64,000 nt of DNA from Candidatus Sulfopaludibacter sp. SbA3. Lineage in GTDB: Bacteria; Acidobacteriota; Terriglobia; Bryobacterales; Bryobacteraceae. Positions 1-7,480 of this stretch are shown piece by piece. Location of the stretch: contig CAMDCN010000005.1 in the NCBI GenBank assembly GCA_945890485.1, forward strand, positions 248,001 to 312,000. The letters run 5' to 3'. Both the position numbers and the translations under genes were made by a program. Under the pieces are notes generated by a model. It saw only the letters and a program-made list of their open reading frames with translations, had not been told where the DNA came from and ran no database searches. Each line of letters opens with the position of its first letter. Within the stretch, counting starts at the first letter, position 1.

Positions 1-2
1 CG

Positions 3-1145
3 ATGCCTTGGCTGCTGATGGCGACGACGGAGGATTACTTTGCGCCGGAGGGGGCTCGGCCTGTGTATGAAGAGGCTCGGCGGTGGTACGGGTTCTATGG
101 GGCGGCGGAGCGGGTGCAGTTCCATGTGGGGGCGGGGCCGCATGGGACGCCATTGGATTCGCGGGAGGCGATCTATGCGTTTCTGGCAAAGTGGCTGCGG
201 GGCACGGCGGGGCAGGATCGGCCAGTGAAGCTCTATACGAACCGGGAGCTGCGCGTCACGCGAACAGGGAACGTGGAGGAGATTGCGGGGAGCCGAAAGG
301 TATGGGAGGTGATTGCTGAAGAGTACCGGGCGCGGCGGGCTCCGAAGCCGGTGGCGGAGTTGAAGGCCGAGCTGCGGCGGATGGGATTAGGCAAGCGCGG
401 CGCCGCGCCGGAGGTGCGCGTGGTGGGGGAGACGCGGGGCGCGGGATACCGGGTGCAGGAGATCCGGTTCGAGAGCGAGCCGGGGATTGAGCTGGCGGCG
501 AAGTTGTATTTACCGGAGGGTGCGGGGCGGCGGCCGGGCGTAGTGGTGGTGGAGGAGAAACGGCTGCGGGTGCCTCTGTATGTGCAACCAAGCCAGTCGA
601 CGGCGGCGGTGGCGGAGGGGTTAGCGAAAGCCGGGGCCGTGGTGCTGGAGTTGGAGCCGCGGGATTCGCCGGGGGCATACGAAGGGCGGCCGTTTCTGGG
701 CAACTGGGTGACGAATGAGCGGGCGGATCTGATTGGGCGGAACTTGCCGGTGATGCGGGCGCAGGACATTGGGCGGGGCGTGGATTTGCTGGTGGGGCGG
801 GCGGAAGTGGATCCGGCGCGGATTCGCGGCTATGCGCGGGGGGCGAAGGGATTTTGGATGCTGCTGGCGGGGGCGCTGGATGAGCGGTTGGGGCGGATGT
901 GGCTGGACCGGATGCCAGTGAGTTGGGAGGCAGCGTTGACGGCTCCGTTGGCCGGGTTCCTGTTCGATGCGATGATTCCGGGGTTTGGGCGGCACTGGGA
1001 GTTGCGGGACTTTGTGGCGGAGGAGCGGGTGCTGCGGACGGACCCGGCGAACTGGATGAACCAGGTGGTGGAGGCGGGGCCGGGGGCGCGGTACCGGTAT
1101 GTGGGGCAACCGGACGAGGAGTTTGTGAAGGAGTTGTTGCGGTGA
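3..1145 (+). CDS. Tandem alpha/beta-hydrolase (acetyl-xylan esterase-like), 5' end cut by window
   Basis: The open frame runs in from the left edge, so the first ATG seen is probably internal. The first 70 residues resemble the end of a prolyl-oligopeptidase/acetyl-xylan-esterase fold, with a possible acid near D11 and a GPHG motif (H47) where the catalytic His is expected. A charged linker (about 95-140) leads to a second hydrolase-like domain (about 148-380). At the nucleophile elbow of the second domain the motif is GYARG (275-279), with Ala277 in place of Ser, so this half is probably not catalytic. Two-domain exported hydrolases of this kind are frequent in Acidobacteriota. Substrate is unknown; an ester or carbohydrate ester is an inference. 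Its stop overlaps an in-frame ATG of the next gene's reading frame. Confidence 0.7.
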   Translation: MPWLLMATTEDYFAPEGARPVYEEARRWYGFYGAAERVQFHVGAGPHGTPLDSREAIYAFLAKWLRGTAGQDRPVKLYTNRELRVTRTGNVEEIAGSRKVWEVIAEEYRARRAPKPVAELKAELRRMGLGKRGAAPEVRVVGETRGAGYRVQEIRFESEPGIELAAKLYLPEGAGRRPGVVVVEEKRLRVPLYVQPSQSTAAVAEGLAKAGAVVLELEPRDSPGAYEGRPFLGNWVTNERADLIGRNLPVMRAQDIGRGVDLLVGRAEVDPARIRGYARGAKGFWMLLAGALDERLGRMWLDRMPVSWEAALTAPLAGFLFDAMIPGFGRHWELRDFVAEERVLRTDPANWMNQVVEAGPGARYRYVGQPDEEFVKELLR

Positions 1146-1180
1146 TGGTCCATGGGGCTCGGCGATTCCGCGGGACGGGT

Positions 1181-2050
1181 ATGCGACTGGTGCTGGGACT
1201 GTGCGGTGCGTTCGGATTGTTGGGGGCGGAGTTCCGGGAGCCGTCGGTGGGATTCGCGATGCCGCTCGAAGGCGGGTTTCAGTTGGCGAAGCGGGAGGCG
1301 GAGGCCGTGATCCTGACTTCGACGGTGACGCCTGGATTGATTCTGATCAAGGCGGGGGAGAAGTTCACAGCAGTGGAGATTGAGGCAACGCTGGCTGGCG
1401 GGTATCGGGACGAAGGGGTGGACTTGAAAGCGGCCGGGACGGCGGAGATGTTGGGCGGGAAGTACCGGGGGGCAGTGGTGACGGGGCAACTCGGCGGGTC
1501 GGCGGCGAAGGGGCTGCTGGCGGGGTTGATTGGGCCGACGGGGGAGTGCTTCATTGTGCTGGCGGCGACGACGCCGGAGCAGTGGCCGAAGCTGGAGGCG
1601 GTGGCGCGGCAGATGGTGGCGGGGATCCGGTTGACGGCTCCGGAGGCAGCGCCGACGGCGGCGATGGATCAGCAGATGATGCAGTATCTGGGTGGGGCGC
1701 GGCTACGGTATCGGGAGTACATCCGGTCGAGCGGGTCGACGGGGCGGATGGATGGGAGTTACTCGGGGAGTGAGGATATTTACTTGTGCGGGGACGGGAC
1801 GTTTTGGCATAGCAAACGGTTTTCTGCGAGTGTGAGCGGGGTGGGGTCGACGACGGTGACGGGGCGGAGTCCGGAGCAGTCAGGGCGTTGGAAGACATGG
1901 GTGACGCCGGAGAAGACGCCTTGGTTGGCGTTGGAGTTTGGGAATGGGCGGGTGGAGCGGTTTCAATTGAAGCCGGACGGGCAGAGGGTCTACTTGAATG
2001 GGGCGAAGTATGAGCGGATTCAGGGGCAGGGGTGTCAGACGGGGAAGTGA
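1181..2050 (+). CDS. Exported protein of unknown function
   Basis: 289 residues. The start at 1181 is chosen because it gives an immediate signal peptide (MRLVLGLCGAFGLLGA); an earlier ATG at 1145, overlapping the stop of the upstream hydrolase, would add 12 residues in front of it. The mature part has no motif I recognise. The first half (to about residue 150) resembles proteins that quantify a fitted or regulated value only in a loose way. After an Ala-rich hinge, the second half is Ser/Gly/Thr-rich with one Cys at SEDIYLCGDG and one near the C-terminus (GCQTGK). Probably co-transcribed with the hydrolase. Convergent with the next minus-strand gene at a 6-base gap. Confidence 0.65.
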   Translation: MRLVLGLCGAFGLLGAEFREPSVGFAMPLEGGFQLAKREAEAVILTSTVTPGLILIKAGEKFTAVEIEATLAGGYRDEGVDLKAAGTAEMLGGKYRGAVVTGQLGGSAAKGLLAGLIGPTGECFIVLAATTPEQWPKLEAVARQMVAGIRLTAPEAAPTAAMDQQMMQYLGGARLRYREYIRSSGSTGRMDGSYSGSEDIYLCGDGTFWHSKRFSASVSGVGSTTVTGRSPEQSGRWKTWVTPEKTPWLALEFGNGRVERFQLKPDGQRVYLNGAKYERIQGQGCQTGK

Positions 2051-2056
2051 GGGTGG

Positions 2057-2578
2057 TTAGGAGCAACTGGATTCCAGTTGCGGGGGGAGGGCGGGGCGGA
2101 AGGTGCTGGCGAGGTTGAGGAGAAACTCACGGCCGGTTTTGTCGCGGGAGGAGGTGGAGAAATTTGTGCAGTTGGCGTCCGGGAAGGAGAGGTGATGGAC
2201 GTAGGGGTCGGCCTGGGAGAAGCGTGAGGAGCTGATCCAAATGCGGGATTTCCTGATGAATCTTTGTTGGAAGAAGACCGTGCCGGGGTGTGGGGTGGCC
2301 TCGGTGCCGGCCATCGTTCCGGCGGAGAAGTGGACGACGATTTTGCCATCCGGCGAGGTGAAGGTACCGCTGTAGACGTCCACAGATGGTTGAGTTTCGA
2401 ACCGGAAGTTCGGCGGGAACTGGACCGATCCGGTGCCCCACTGAAAGACGCCCAGACCGGGGCTCCAGGGTTCGGGAGGAAACTGCACTAGGGCCGGCGG
2501 CGGGAGTGGTTCGGGCAGGCGCAGGGAGAAGAGGCCTTGGATGGCGTAGAGGGCGGCGATCAGCCGAAGCGTCCGCAT
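2057..2578 (-). CDS. Exported hypothetical protein
   Basis: 173 residues from the ATG at 2578, which begins a hydrophobic signal sequence (MRTLRLIAALYAIQGLFSL); the frame is open further upstream, but those residues precede the signal and overlap the divergent gene. The mature protein is Pro-rich at first (LPEPLPPPALVQFPPEP), then contains SPDGKIVVHFSAG and two Cys. No family is recognised. Only 43 bases separate its ATG from that of the divergent fuconate-dehydratase-like gene, so their promoters must overlap each other or the coding sequences. Confidence 0.6.
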   Translation of the reverse strand: MRTLRLIAALYAIQGLFSLRLPEPLPPPALVQFPPEPWSPGLGVFQWGTGSVQFPPNFRFETQPSVDVYSGTFTSPDGKIVVHFSAGTMAGTEATPHPGTVFFQQRFIRKSRIWISSSRFSQADPYVHHLSFPDANCTNFSTSSRDKTGREFLLNLASTFRPALPPQLESSCS

Positions 2579-2621
2579 GGGCAATTGGACACGCGCCGCG
2601 GCGAGAGAGTTCCCGGCGATT

Positions 2622-4025
2622 ATGATGGGAGTTCGTACCGTGAAACAGACCATCCTCTCTCTCGACGTTCTTGATATCCGCTACCCGACAGTAAAGCTGG
2701 GGATGGCGGGGAGTGACCCGCGGCACCTGGCGCCGAACTATTCGTGCGCGGTGCCGGTGATCCGGACCGACGGGGGATTGGAGGGCCGGTCGCTCGTGTT
2801 CACGATCGGCGACGGCACGCAGATTCAGAAGGCCGCGATCGAGGCGCTGCGGCGGTTCGTGGTGGGGCGGACGCTCGAAGAGTTTATCGCCGAGCCGGGG
2901 TTGTTTGCGCAAGCGCTGGCGGAGCATCATCAACTCCGTTGGTTGGCGCTGGGGACCTATCGCATGGCGGTGGGCGGGGTGATCAACGCGCTGTGGGACC
3001 TTTGGGCGAAGAGCGAGGGCGTGCCGATGTGGCGGCTGTTGACGAGCCTGCCGCCGGAGAAGATTGTGCAGTGCGTGGACTTCCACCATCTGCGGGACGT
3101 GTTGACCGAGGACGAGTTGCTCGAGATGCTGCAATCGCGCGTGGGAGCGCGGGCGGAGAATCTGGCGCGGTTGGAGCGCGAGGGGATCCGGGTGTACAGC
3201 ACGGCGGGATGGTCGGGGCGGCCGCTCGAGGAGGTGCGGGCGCTGTGCAGCGGGCTATATCAGCAAGGGACGCGGGCGTTCAAGGCGAAGGTGGGCCGGG
3301 GGCAGCAGTATGACCGGGCGCGGGCGCTCGACGAGGACCGGCGGATGTTGGACACGATGCGGTCGGCGACGGGGGAGGATGCGTTGCTGTTGACGGACGC
3401 GAATCAGAACCTGGGGGACTGGAAGAACGCGGCGAGCTATATGACGGAGTTGGCGGAGTACAAGCTGCTGTTCATTGAAGAGGCGATTGGGTACAACGAC
3501 GTGCTGGGGTACATCCGGCTGCGGGAGGCGCTGGCGCCGTTGGGGATGGGCGTTGCGGGCGGGGAGCAGGCGCCGGACGCGATTACGTTTAAGCAATTGC
3601 TGGCGGGGGGCGGGTTGACGCACTGCCAGATTGACGGGGCGCGGGTGGGCGGCGTGAATGAGTTGTTTGCGATTGTGGCGATGGCGGCGAAGTTTGGGGT
3701 GCCGGTGTGTCCGCATAGCGGGGGGATCGGGTTGGGGCAGTTGGTGGGGCCGATGTCGATTTTTGACCAGGCTTGGTTTGGGAGTGAGGGGCGGTGGTTG
3801 GAGTATTTGGAATTCTTGCAGGCGGGGGTGTTCCGGCATCCGTTGGTGGTGCGGGATGGGCACTGGGTGTTGCCGTCGGCGCCGGGATGGGGGTTGGAGA
3901 TGGAGGCGGAGTTTGTGGAGAGGTACCGGTATCCGGAGGGGGTGGATACGGCGGATACGGGGGAGGCGGACCGGGTGGCGGCCGAGCAGCCGGGGGCGCC
4001 GCCGTATGCGCGGTTTTGGCGGTGA
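2622..4025 (+). CDS. L-fuconate dehydratase-like enolase-superfamily enzyme
   Basis: 467 residues from the ATG at 2622; ATG 2625 or GTG 2640 are possible, as no Shine-Dalgarno sequence is clear. The enolase-superfamily catalytic set is complete: K221-A-K223 at the end of the second strand, the metal ligands D259 (TDANQ), E286 or E287 (FIEEA) and E315 (GGEQ), and H365 in CPHSGG. The N-terminal capping domain opens with an LDIRYPTV stretch. Length, the VGRG after KxK and the CPHSGGIGLGQL segment fit the fuconate-dehydratase subgroup, which dehydrates L-fuconate to 2-keto-3-deoxy-L-fuconate. Exact sugar-acid specificity is inferred. It stands alone, without other fucose-pathway genes beside it, and diverges from the exported protein upstream. 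Confidence 0.85.
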   Translation: MMGVRTVKQTILSLDVLDIRYPTVKLGMAGSDPRHLAPNYSCAVPVIRTDGGLEGRSLVFTIGDGTQIQKAAIEALRRFVVGRTLEEFIAEPGLFAQALAEHHQLRWLALGTYRMAVGGVINALWDLWAKSEGVPMWRLLTSLPPEKIVQCVDFHHLRDVLTEDELLEMLQSRVGARAENLARLEREGIRVYSTAGWSGRPLEEVRALCSGLYQQGTRAFKAKVGRGQQYDRARALDEDRRMLDTMRSATGEDALLLTDANQNLGDWKNAASYMTELAEYKLLFIEEAIGYNDVLGYIRLREALAPLGMGVAGGEQAPDAITFKQLLAGGGLTHCQIDGARVGGVNELFAIVAMAAKFGVPVCPHSGGIGLGQLVGPMSIFDQAWFGSEGRWLEYLEFLQAGVFRHPLVVRDGHWVLPSAPGWGLEMEAEFVERYRYPEGVDTADTGEADRVAAEQPGAPPYARFWR

Positions 4026-4050
4026 GCTGAAATCGCAAGGTTTGAGACCG

Positions 4051-4356
4051 CTATTCGCCGTGCATAACGCGCACGAATAAGAACATAGCTATAGTGGCGC
4101 CGACAATATACACTTTCTTGTACACAGGAACCCAGCGCGGCACGGATTCGATCAACCCCTCCCGCAGGGCGAACTTGTCAACGGTATGAAAGCCGATTGC
4201 CCAGGAGGCCCGGCTGCTCCACTCCCTGTCCTTCTCGTAGCGAGGGTCCTCGCGAATTCGATCCTGGAGCGAGAAGGTGTAAATGCTGAGCCGGATGCCG
4301 ACGAACAGCATTATGACGATGTCGCAGACGAGCAGACCTATTGTTAGTTCCGGCAT
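4051..4356 (-). CDS. Small two-helix membrane protein
   Basis: 101 residues from ATG 4356; the frame is open further upstream, but those residues are basic and uncharacteristic. Residues about 4-24 (ELTIGLLVCDIVIMLFVGIRL) and about 82-98 (VYIVGATIAMFLFVRVM) are predicted membrane helices, with a charged soluble loop (REDPRYEKDREWSSRASW) between them. No family is recognised. It lies at the left edge of a patch whose base composition is visibly less GC-rich than the neighbouring fuconate-dehydratase gene. Confidence 0.45.
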   Translation of the reverse strand: MPELTIGLLVCDIVIMLFVGIRLSIYTFSLQDRIREDPRYEKDREWSSRASWAIGFHTVDKFALREGLIESVPRWVPVYKKVYIVGATIAMFLFVRVMHGE

Positions 4357-4528
4357 CGCTAAGTCAGATGGTAACCCGCCAAGGGACCGACAAGTCCGGC
4401 CGAAGTCCAGCCCGGCGCGAAGCGGAAGACGGGGGAAGCGTTCTTTGAGTGAGCGTGTCGAGATTCTCCCTCGGCACTTTGAAAGGGCAGTCATTTCGGC
4501 GGTGGTTTCTTCAGAACTGGCCGACGAG

Positions 4529-5407
4529 ATGGTTCCTGATCGGGCGCAAGCACAGGCAGCCCCTTCAGGGGCCGGCCCTCGGCGTTCACGGGCGTTAGAT
4601 GAATTTTCGCTTACAATTCAATTCGTGCCCGACGATGAACTCAGAGGAAATCTGAACGCTGCGCTGCTTAAGAGCGGCTTTCCGTTCCAGCGAAAAGTAA
4701 AGCAAATCATTCACGCCGCTCCCGAATGGAGCGTCCTATATGAGGAGTTTCCGTGGCGCGACGACCTCAATGCGAAGGACAGCTTTCTAGACATCGTCGC
4801 AGGCACAAAGCAGCTACTCATCACCGTCGAATGCAAGAAGGCGGAAGATGAGAAAATCCTCTTCCTCGTCGAGCCGGACGGGCCGGTCCCAGAATGCTCC
4901 TGTGTTTCCCTCGGGCTTCAGGGTAACCTGTCAACGCCATTCCCCTCAGCCTGGATCATCCGACCCGAGAGTCCCAACGCGACGTTCGCGATACCCTTCC
5001 GGAACGGCAAGCCAGATTCGAACCGCCTTTTGGAAGTAGATATCCAGCAACTTCTCCGCGGCACAATCACTGCCGCGAGAAGCAAGCAGGCCCAAAGAAC
5101 TGTGCAATCCCTACAAGCACCGCTACCGATACTTCCGCTCTATGTCACGACAGCAGAGCTCCTCGTCACCGAAGTGGACTACGACCAACTCGACCTACGA
5201 ACCGGCAAAGTTACGCCAAACGCGCAGGACTTCCGCAGCACCCCGTTTGTCAGGTTCACCAAGACCTTCATCAGTTACAAAGATGTCGAAGTCCCATCTC
5301 TCACCGCAATCGTCGTACAAGCCCACCACATCGCAGAATTGCTCTCGAAGTTCGCGAACAGAAGCCCTATAGAAATGCCGGAGTCCCGAAATAGAGCATT
5401 CTATTAG
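4529..5407 (+). CDS. Predicted PD-(D/E)XK nuclease-like protein
   Basis: 292 residues from ATG 4529; the frame is open upstream to 4283 but then overlaps the opposite-strand gene, so the start is uncertain. A helix with YEEFPWRDD (71-79) precedes a strand with D88 (SFLDIVAG) and, 13 residues later, VECKK with E101 and K103. The D-x12-ExK spacing followed by hydrophobic strands (ILFLV) is the signature of the PD-(D/E)XK phosphodiesterase fold of restriction and repair nucleases. The rest (110-292) matches nothing I know. Codon use is less GC-rich than in flanking genes, and the gene abuts a remnant of an anti-phage gene, so horizontal transfer and a defence or mobile-element role are plausible inferences. 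Confidence 0.55.
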   Translation: MVPDRAQAQAAPSGAGPRRSRALDEFSLTIQFVPDDELRGNLNAALLKSGFPFQRKVKQIIHAAPEWSVLYEEFPWRDDLNAKDSFLDIVAGTKQLLITVECKKAEDEKILFLVEPDGPVPECSCVSLGLQGNLSTPFPSAWIIRPESPNATFAIPFRNGKPDSNRLLEVDIQQLLRGTITAARSKQAQRTVQSLQAPLPILPLYVTTAELLVTEVDYDQLDLRTGKVTPNAQDFRSTPFVRFTKTFISYKDVEVPSLTAIVVQAHHIAELLSKFANRSPIEMPESRNRAFY

Positions 5408-5423
5408 CAAGGATCGATTCAAC

Positions 5424-5861
5424 TCACAGCCCTGATGTTGAGGTTTTTCTGGCGTTGGGACGGCCGATTATGAACCTTGACGTGTCGGCCCACGTGTCTA
5501 GATTTGAAAATCGGACTGCTAATGAAACTAGCGTGAAATCCGATTCATCATCGAAATGAACGCCATGGGCGAGTACGGTTGGCCGCAGGTCCAAACTCCC
5601 CCTCGGCAGATAGCCTCGTTGGGTCTCGCAACCGAATGCGGTTATGAACTGATGGGTTGAGGTGAGGCCGAGCAAAATCGGGAAACTATCTTGGAGCGAG
5701 ACGGGCATCGGCTGCTCGCCAGAGGCAGCGGAGGAGATTTCGTCAAAGCTGCCGTCAAGATGCAGCATCCGAGCTTGGTTTTCATCTTGGAATAGAACGC
5801 CAGGAAGCTTCTTGGCCGGTTCCGCCGGCTGCCACCATTGGGCGTGAATGAATTCGGCCAT
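5424..5861 (-). pseudogene. ApeA-type anti-phage protein, N-terminal domain remnant
   Basis: 145 residues. The sequence fits the N-terminal domain of ApeA-like HEPN anti-phage proteins: an opening WWQP, a GVLFQDE strand, a LHLDGSF segment, ILLGLTS, a THQFITAFGC strand, then HGVHFDDESDF and RFSNLDTWADTSRF. Complete ApeA proteins are several times longer and carry a C-terminal HEPN ribonuclease domain. Here the frame ends 15 residues after the DTW segment, and the following DNA is the antisense of the nuclease-like gene, so the HEPN part is absent. It is called a truncated remnant. A stand-alone domain protein is possible but less likely. The two genes converge with 16 bases between their ends. 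Confidence 0.6.
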
Positions 5862-5998
5862 ATCCTGAGGATACCGACTACTTTTTCCGCCGGGTGTTGG
5901 TTCGACTGATAACGACGTAACAGAACGCCCATCGTTGCGCTTCGCGACGTGACGGCGAGGTCTGGTTCCGCTAATCTGGAATCAGAGACGGGTCGCCG

Positions 5999-6358
5999 AT
6001 GACGTCAATCACCATTGAACTTCCGGATAAGCAAGCTGCCGCGCTCTCGGCCCAGGCTGCTGAGCCTGGGCTGACTTTGGAGGCATGGGTCCAACAACTC
6101 GCCCTGTCGGAGCGTTCTGCTTGGACAGTTGACTGGTCTCAATGTCCGGCGGTCGAAAGCATTCCGGGAAAGGTGAGTGGCGCATGGGTTTTGAAGGATA
6201 CCCGGATGCCGGTTTCGGCGATCTTTGAAAACCTCGAAGCCGGGGCCAGTATCGACGACATCCTGGAATGGTTTGCGGGACTGGACCGTGAGCAGGTTCA
6301 GGCGGTGATCGAATTTGCCGCCCGCAGCCTCAAGAAACGACCCACATTCGCCCCGTGA
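5999..6358 (+). CDS. DUF433-family antitoxin
   Basis: 119 residues from ATG 5999. Residues about 55-110 are a DUF433 domain: an IPGKVSGAWVLKDTRMPVSAIFENLEAG core in which a strand precedes a helix-turn-helix-like segment, then SIDDILEWF and a C-terminal amphipathic helix. The first 40 residues (TSITIELPDKQAAALSAQA) resemble a ribbon-helix-helix antitoxin N-terminus. DUF433 proteins are typically encoded just upstream of PIN-like DUF5615 toxins, and that is the arrangement here: the stop TGA overlaps the ATG of the next gene. Predicted to bind and neutralise that protein and to repress the pair. Confidence 0.8.
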   Translation: MTSITIELPDKQAAALSAQAAEPGLTLEAWVQQLALSERSAWTVDWSQCPAVESIPGKVSGAWVLKDTRMPVSAIFENLEAGASIDDILEWFAGLDREQVQAVIEFAARSLKKRPTFAP

Positions 6359-6705
6359 TGCGCATTCTGTTTGACCAGGGAACGCCACTGCCGGCTCGCC
6401 ATTTTCTGAGCCACCATGCCATTAGCATCTCCGCCGAGTTGGGATGGGACCAACCCAAGAACGGTGACCTTCTCAGTGTGGCGGAGGGGGCTGGGTTTGA
6501 ACTGCTTCTGACGACGGATAAGAACCTGCGCTACCAGCAGAATTTGAAGGAGCGATCCATAGCGATAGTTGTGATCGGCTATTCGCATTGGCCTACCGTC
6601 AGGCAACACATACAGCGCGTCGTGGCAGCCGTCGATTCCGCCACACCGGGTAGCTACATGGAAGGAGACATTCCGTACGCCGGTCCCAGGCGAGCAGATG
6701 TTTGA
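6358..6705 (+). CDS. DUF5615 PIN-like toxin
   Basis: 115 residues from ATG 6358, which overlaps the TGA of the upstream antitoxin gene by one base; a GTG at 6355 would add one residue. The N-terminus MRILFDQGTP is the DUF5615 signature, in which an Asp follows the first strand. GDLLSVAEGAGFELLLTTDKNLRYQQN carries the later acidic residues (GD and TTD-N) expected of a PIN-like nuclease site, followed by the IVVIGYS strand and a C-terminal helix. The predicted role is the ribonuclease toxin of a type II toxin-antitoxin pair. Activity of DUF5615 proteins is inferred from fold and gene pairing. Confidence 0.8.
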   Translation: MRILFDQGTPLPARHFLSHHAISISAELGWDQPKNGDLLSVAEGAGFELLLTTDKNLRYQQNLKERSIAIVVIGYSHWPTVRQHIQRVVAAVDSATPGSYMEGDIPYAGPRRADV

Positions 6706-6951
6706 TCGGAGAGACCGCGTTCGAGTTGGGGAAGCACGAGCTTGCCGAGGTACTGGCGGAGTTCGGCCCGGATGATTGGCTTGCGGCCATGGTTGATCGT
6801 CGGGAGCGATTGGCTCAGCTCGCTCGCGGTTGTCGGCGGTTTCGTTTTTCCTCGCAAGTAACTTCCTCCGAGGTGGCGCCCCATAAGTCATCGTCGCAGC
6901 GGGTAAAGCGGCCTATGTCCGAATACAGGCCTGTTTTGTTAGCTTGGTCTG
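6706..6951. other. Short gene-free stretch with decayed-looking open frames
   Basis: About 246 bases between the toxin gene and the DUF2277 gene. Open frames exist on both strands. The minus-strand one at 6654-6884 contains a protein-like segment (SLPTINHGRKPIIRAEL), and the plus-strand one from 6702 has an acidic amphipathic stretch (ELAEVLAEFGPDDWLAAM). Neither has a clear ribosome binding site, and the plus-strand one runs out of frame into the DUF2277 gene. I see no recognised gene, RNA or repeat; it may hold debris of the accessory patch to its left. Confidence 0.4.
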
Positions 6952-7170
6952 ATGTGCCGGAGTATCAAGACCCTGTTTCCCCTGGACCCGCCGACGACGG
7001 AGGAGGAGATCCGCGCGGCCGCGATGCAGTTCGTGCGAAAGATCAGCGGCTACGGGAAGCCGTCGAAGGCGAACGAGGCCGTGTTCCTGCTCGCCGTCGA
7101 TGAGATTACCGCCGCATCGGCGCGGTTGCTCGGAGCCTTGACCACCAAGGCTCCGGCGAAAATTCGTTAA
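6952..7170 (+). CDS. DUF2277 family protein
   Basis: 72 residues from ATG 6952. The whole protein matches the DUF2277 pattern: MCRSIKTLFPLDPP, then TEEEIRAAAMQFVRKISGYGKPSKANEA, and a C-terminal helix ending in LLGALTTKAPAK. This small family is widespread, cytosolic and of unknown function, and the length is normal. Its stop codon overlaps that of the convergent exported protein by four bases. A long overlapping frame starting at 6702 in another phase is not used. Confidence 0.9.
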   Translation: MCRSIKTLFPLDPPTTEEEIRAAAMQFVRKISGYGKPSKANEAVFLLAVDEITAASARLLGALTTKAPAKIR

Positions 7171-7433
7171 GCCATGAGGGCAGCGTCAATCGACGCGAGA
7201 CGGACGACGATCTTCGACGATTGCTGGCTGCGGCCTTCGACGAAATGGTCGCCGATGGCGGTGACGACCATCGGGATCGTCTGGCCCTTCACGTGAAGCG
7301 TGACGCCTTTCTTGCTTTCCATGCTCTGGCGGAGCAGGTTCATAATCCAGTCGCCGTCCGGGCTCGGCTGGGCGTTCGAGAGGCCAGCGGCTAGGCCGGC
7401 GGTAAGGGAGAGGAGGGAGAGTCTGCGTGTCAT
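7167..7433 (-). CDS. Small exported protein
   Basis: 88 residues with a clear signal peptide (MTRRLSLLSLTAGLAAGLSNAQ). The mature part of about 66 residues is IMNLLRQSMESKKGVTLHVKGQTIPMVVTAIGDHFVEGRSQQSSKIVVRL, which reads as a small beta-rich domain; no catalytic motif is visible and no family is recognised. It is the last gene of a minus-strand run starting at 11350, 47 bases after the DUF1080 gene. Its 3' end overlaps the end of the DUF2277 gene. Confidence 0.65.
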   Translation of the reverse strand: MTRRLSLLSLTAGLAAGLSNAQPSPDGDWIMNLLRQSMESKKGVTLHVKGQTIPMVVTAIGDHFVEGRSQQSSKIVVRLASIDAALMA

Positions 7434-7480
7434 GTTGTTCGGTTCTCACTGAGTAGGGCGGAGGCGCGGGGGAAAACCGA

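Noticed and set aside
4283-4528. N-terminal extension of the nuclease-like frame upstream of 4529
   Set aside because: It overlaps the opposite-strand gene and is Arg/Ser/Pro-rich without fold; a later start is more likely.
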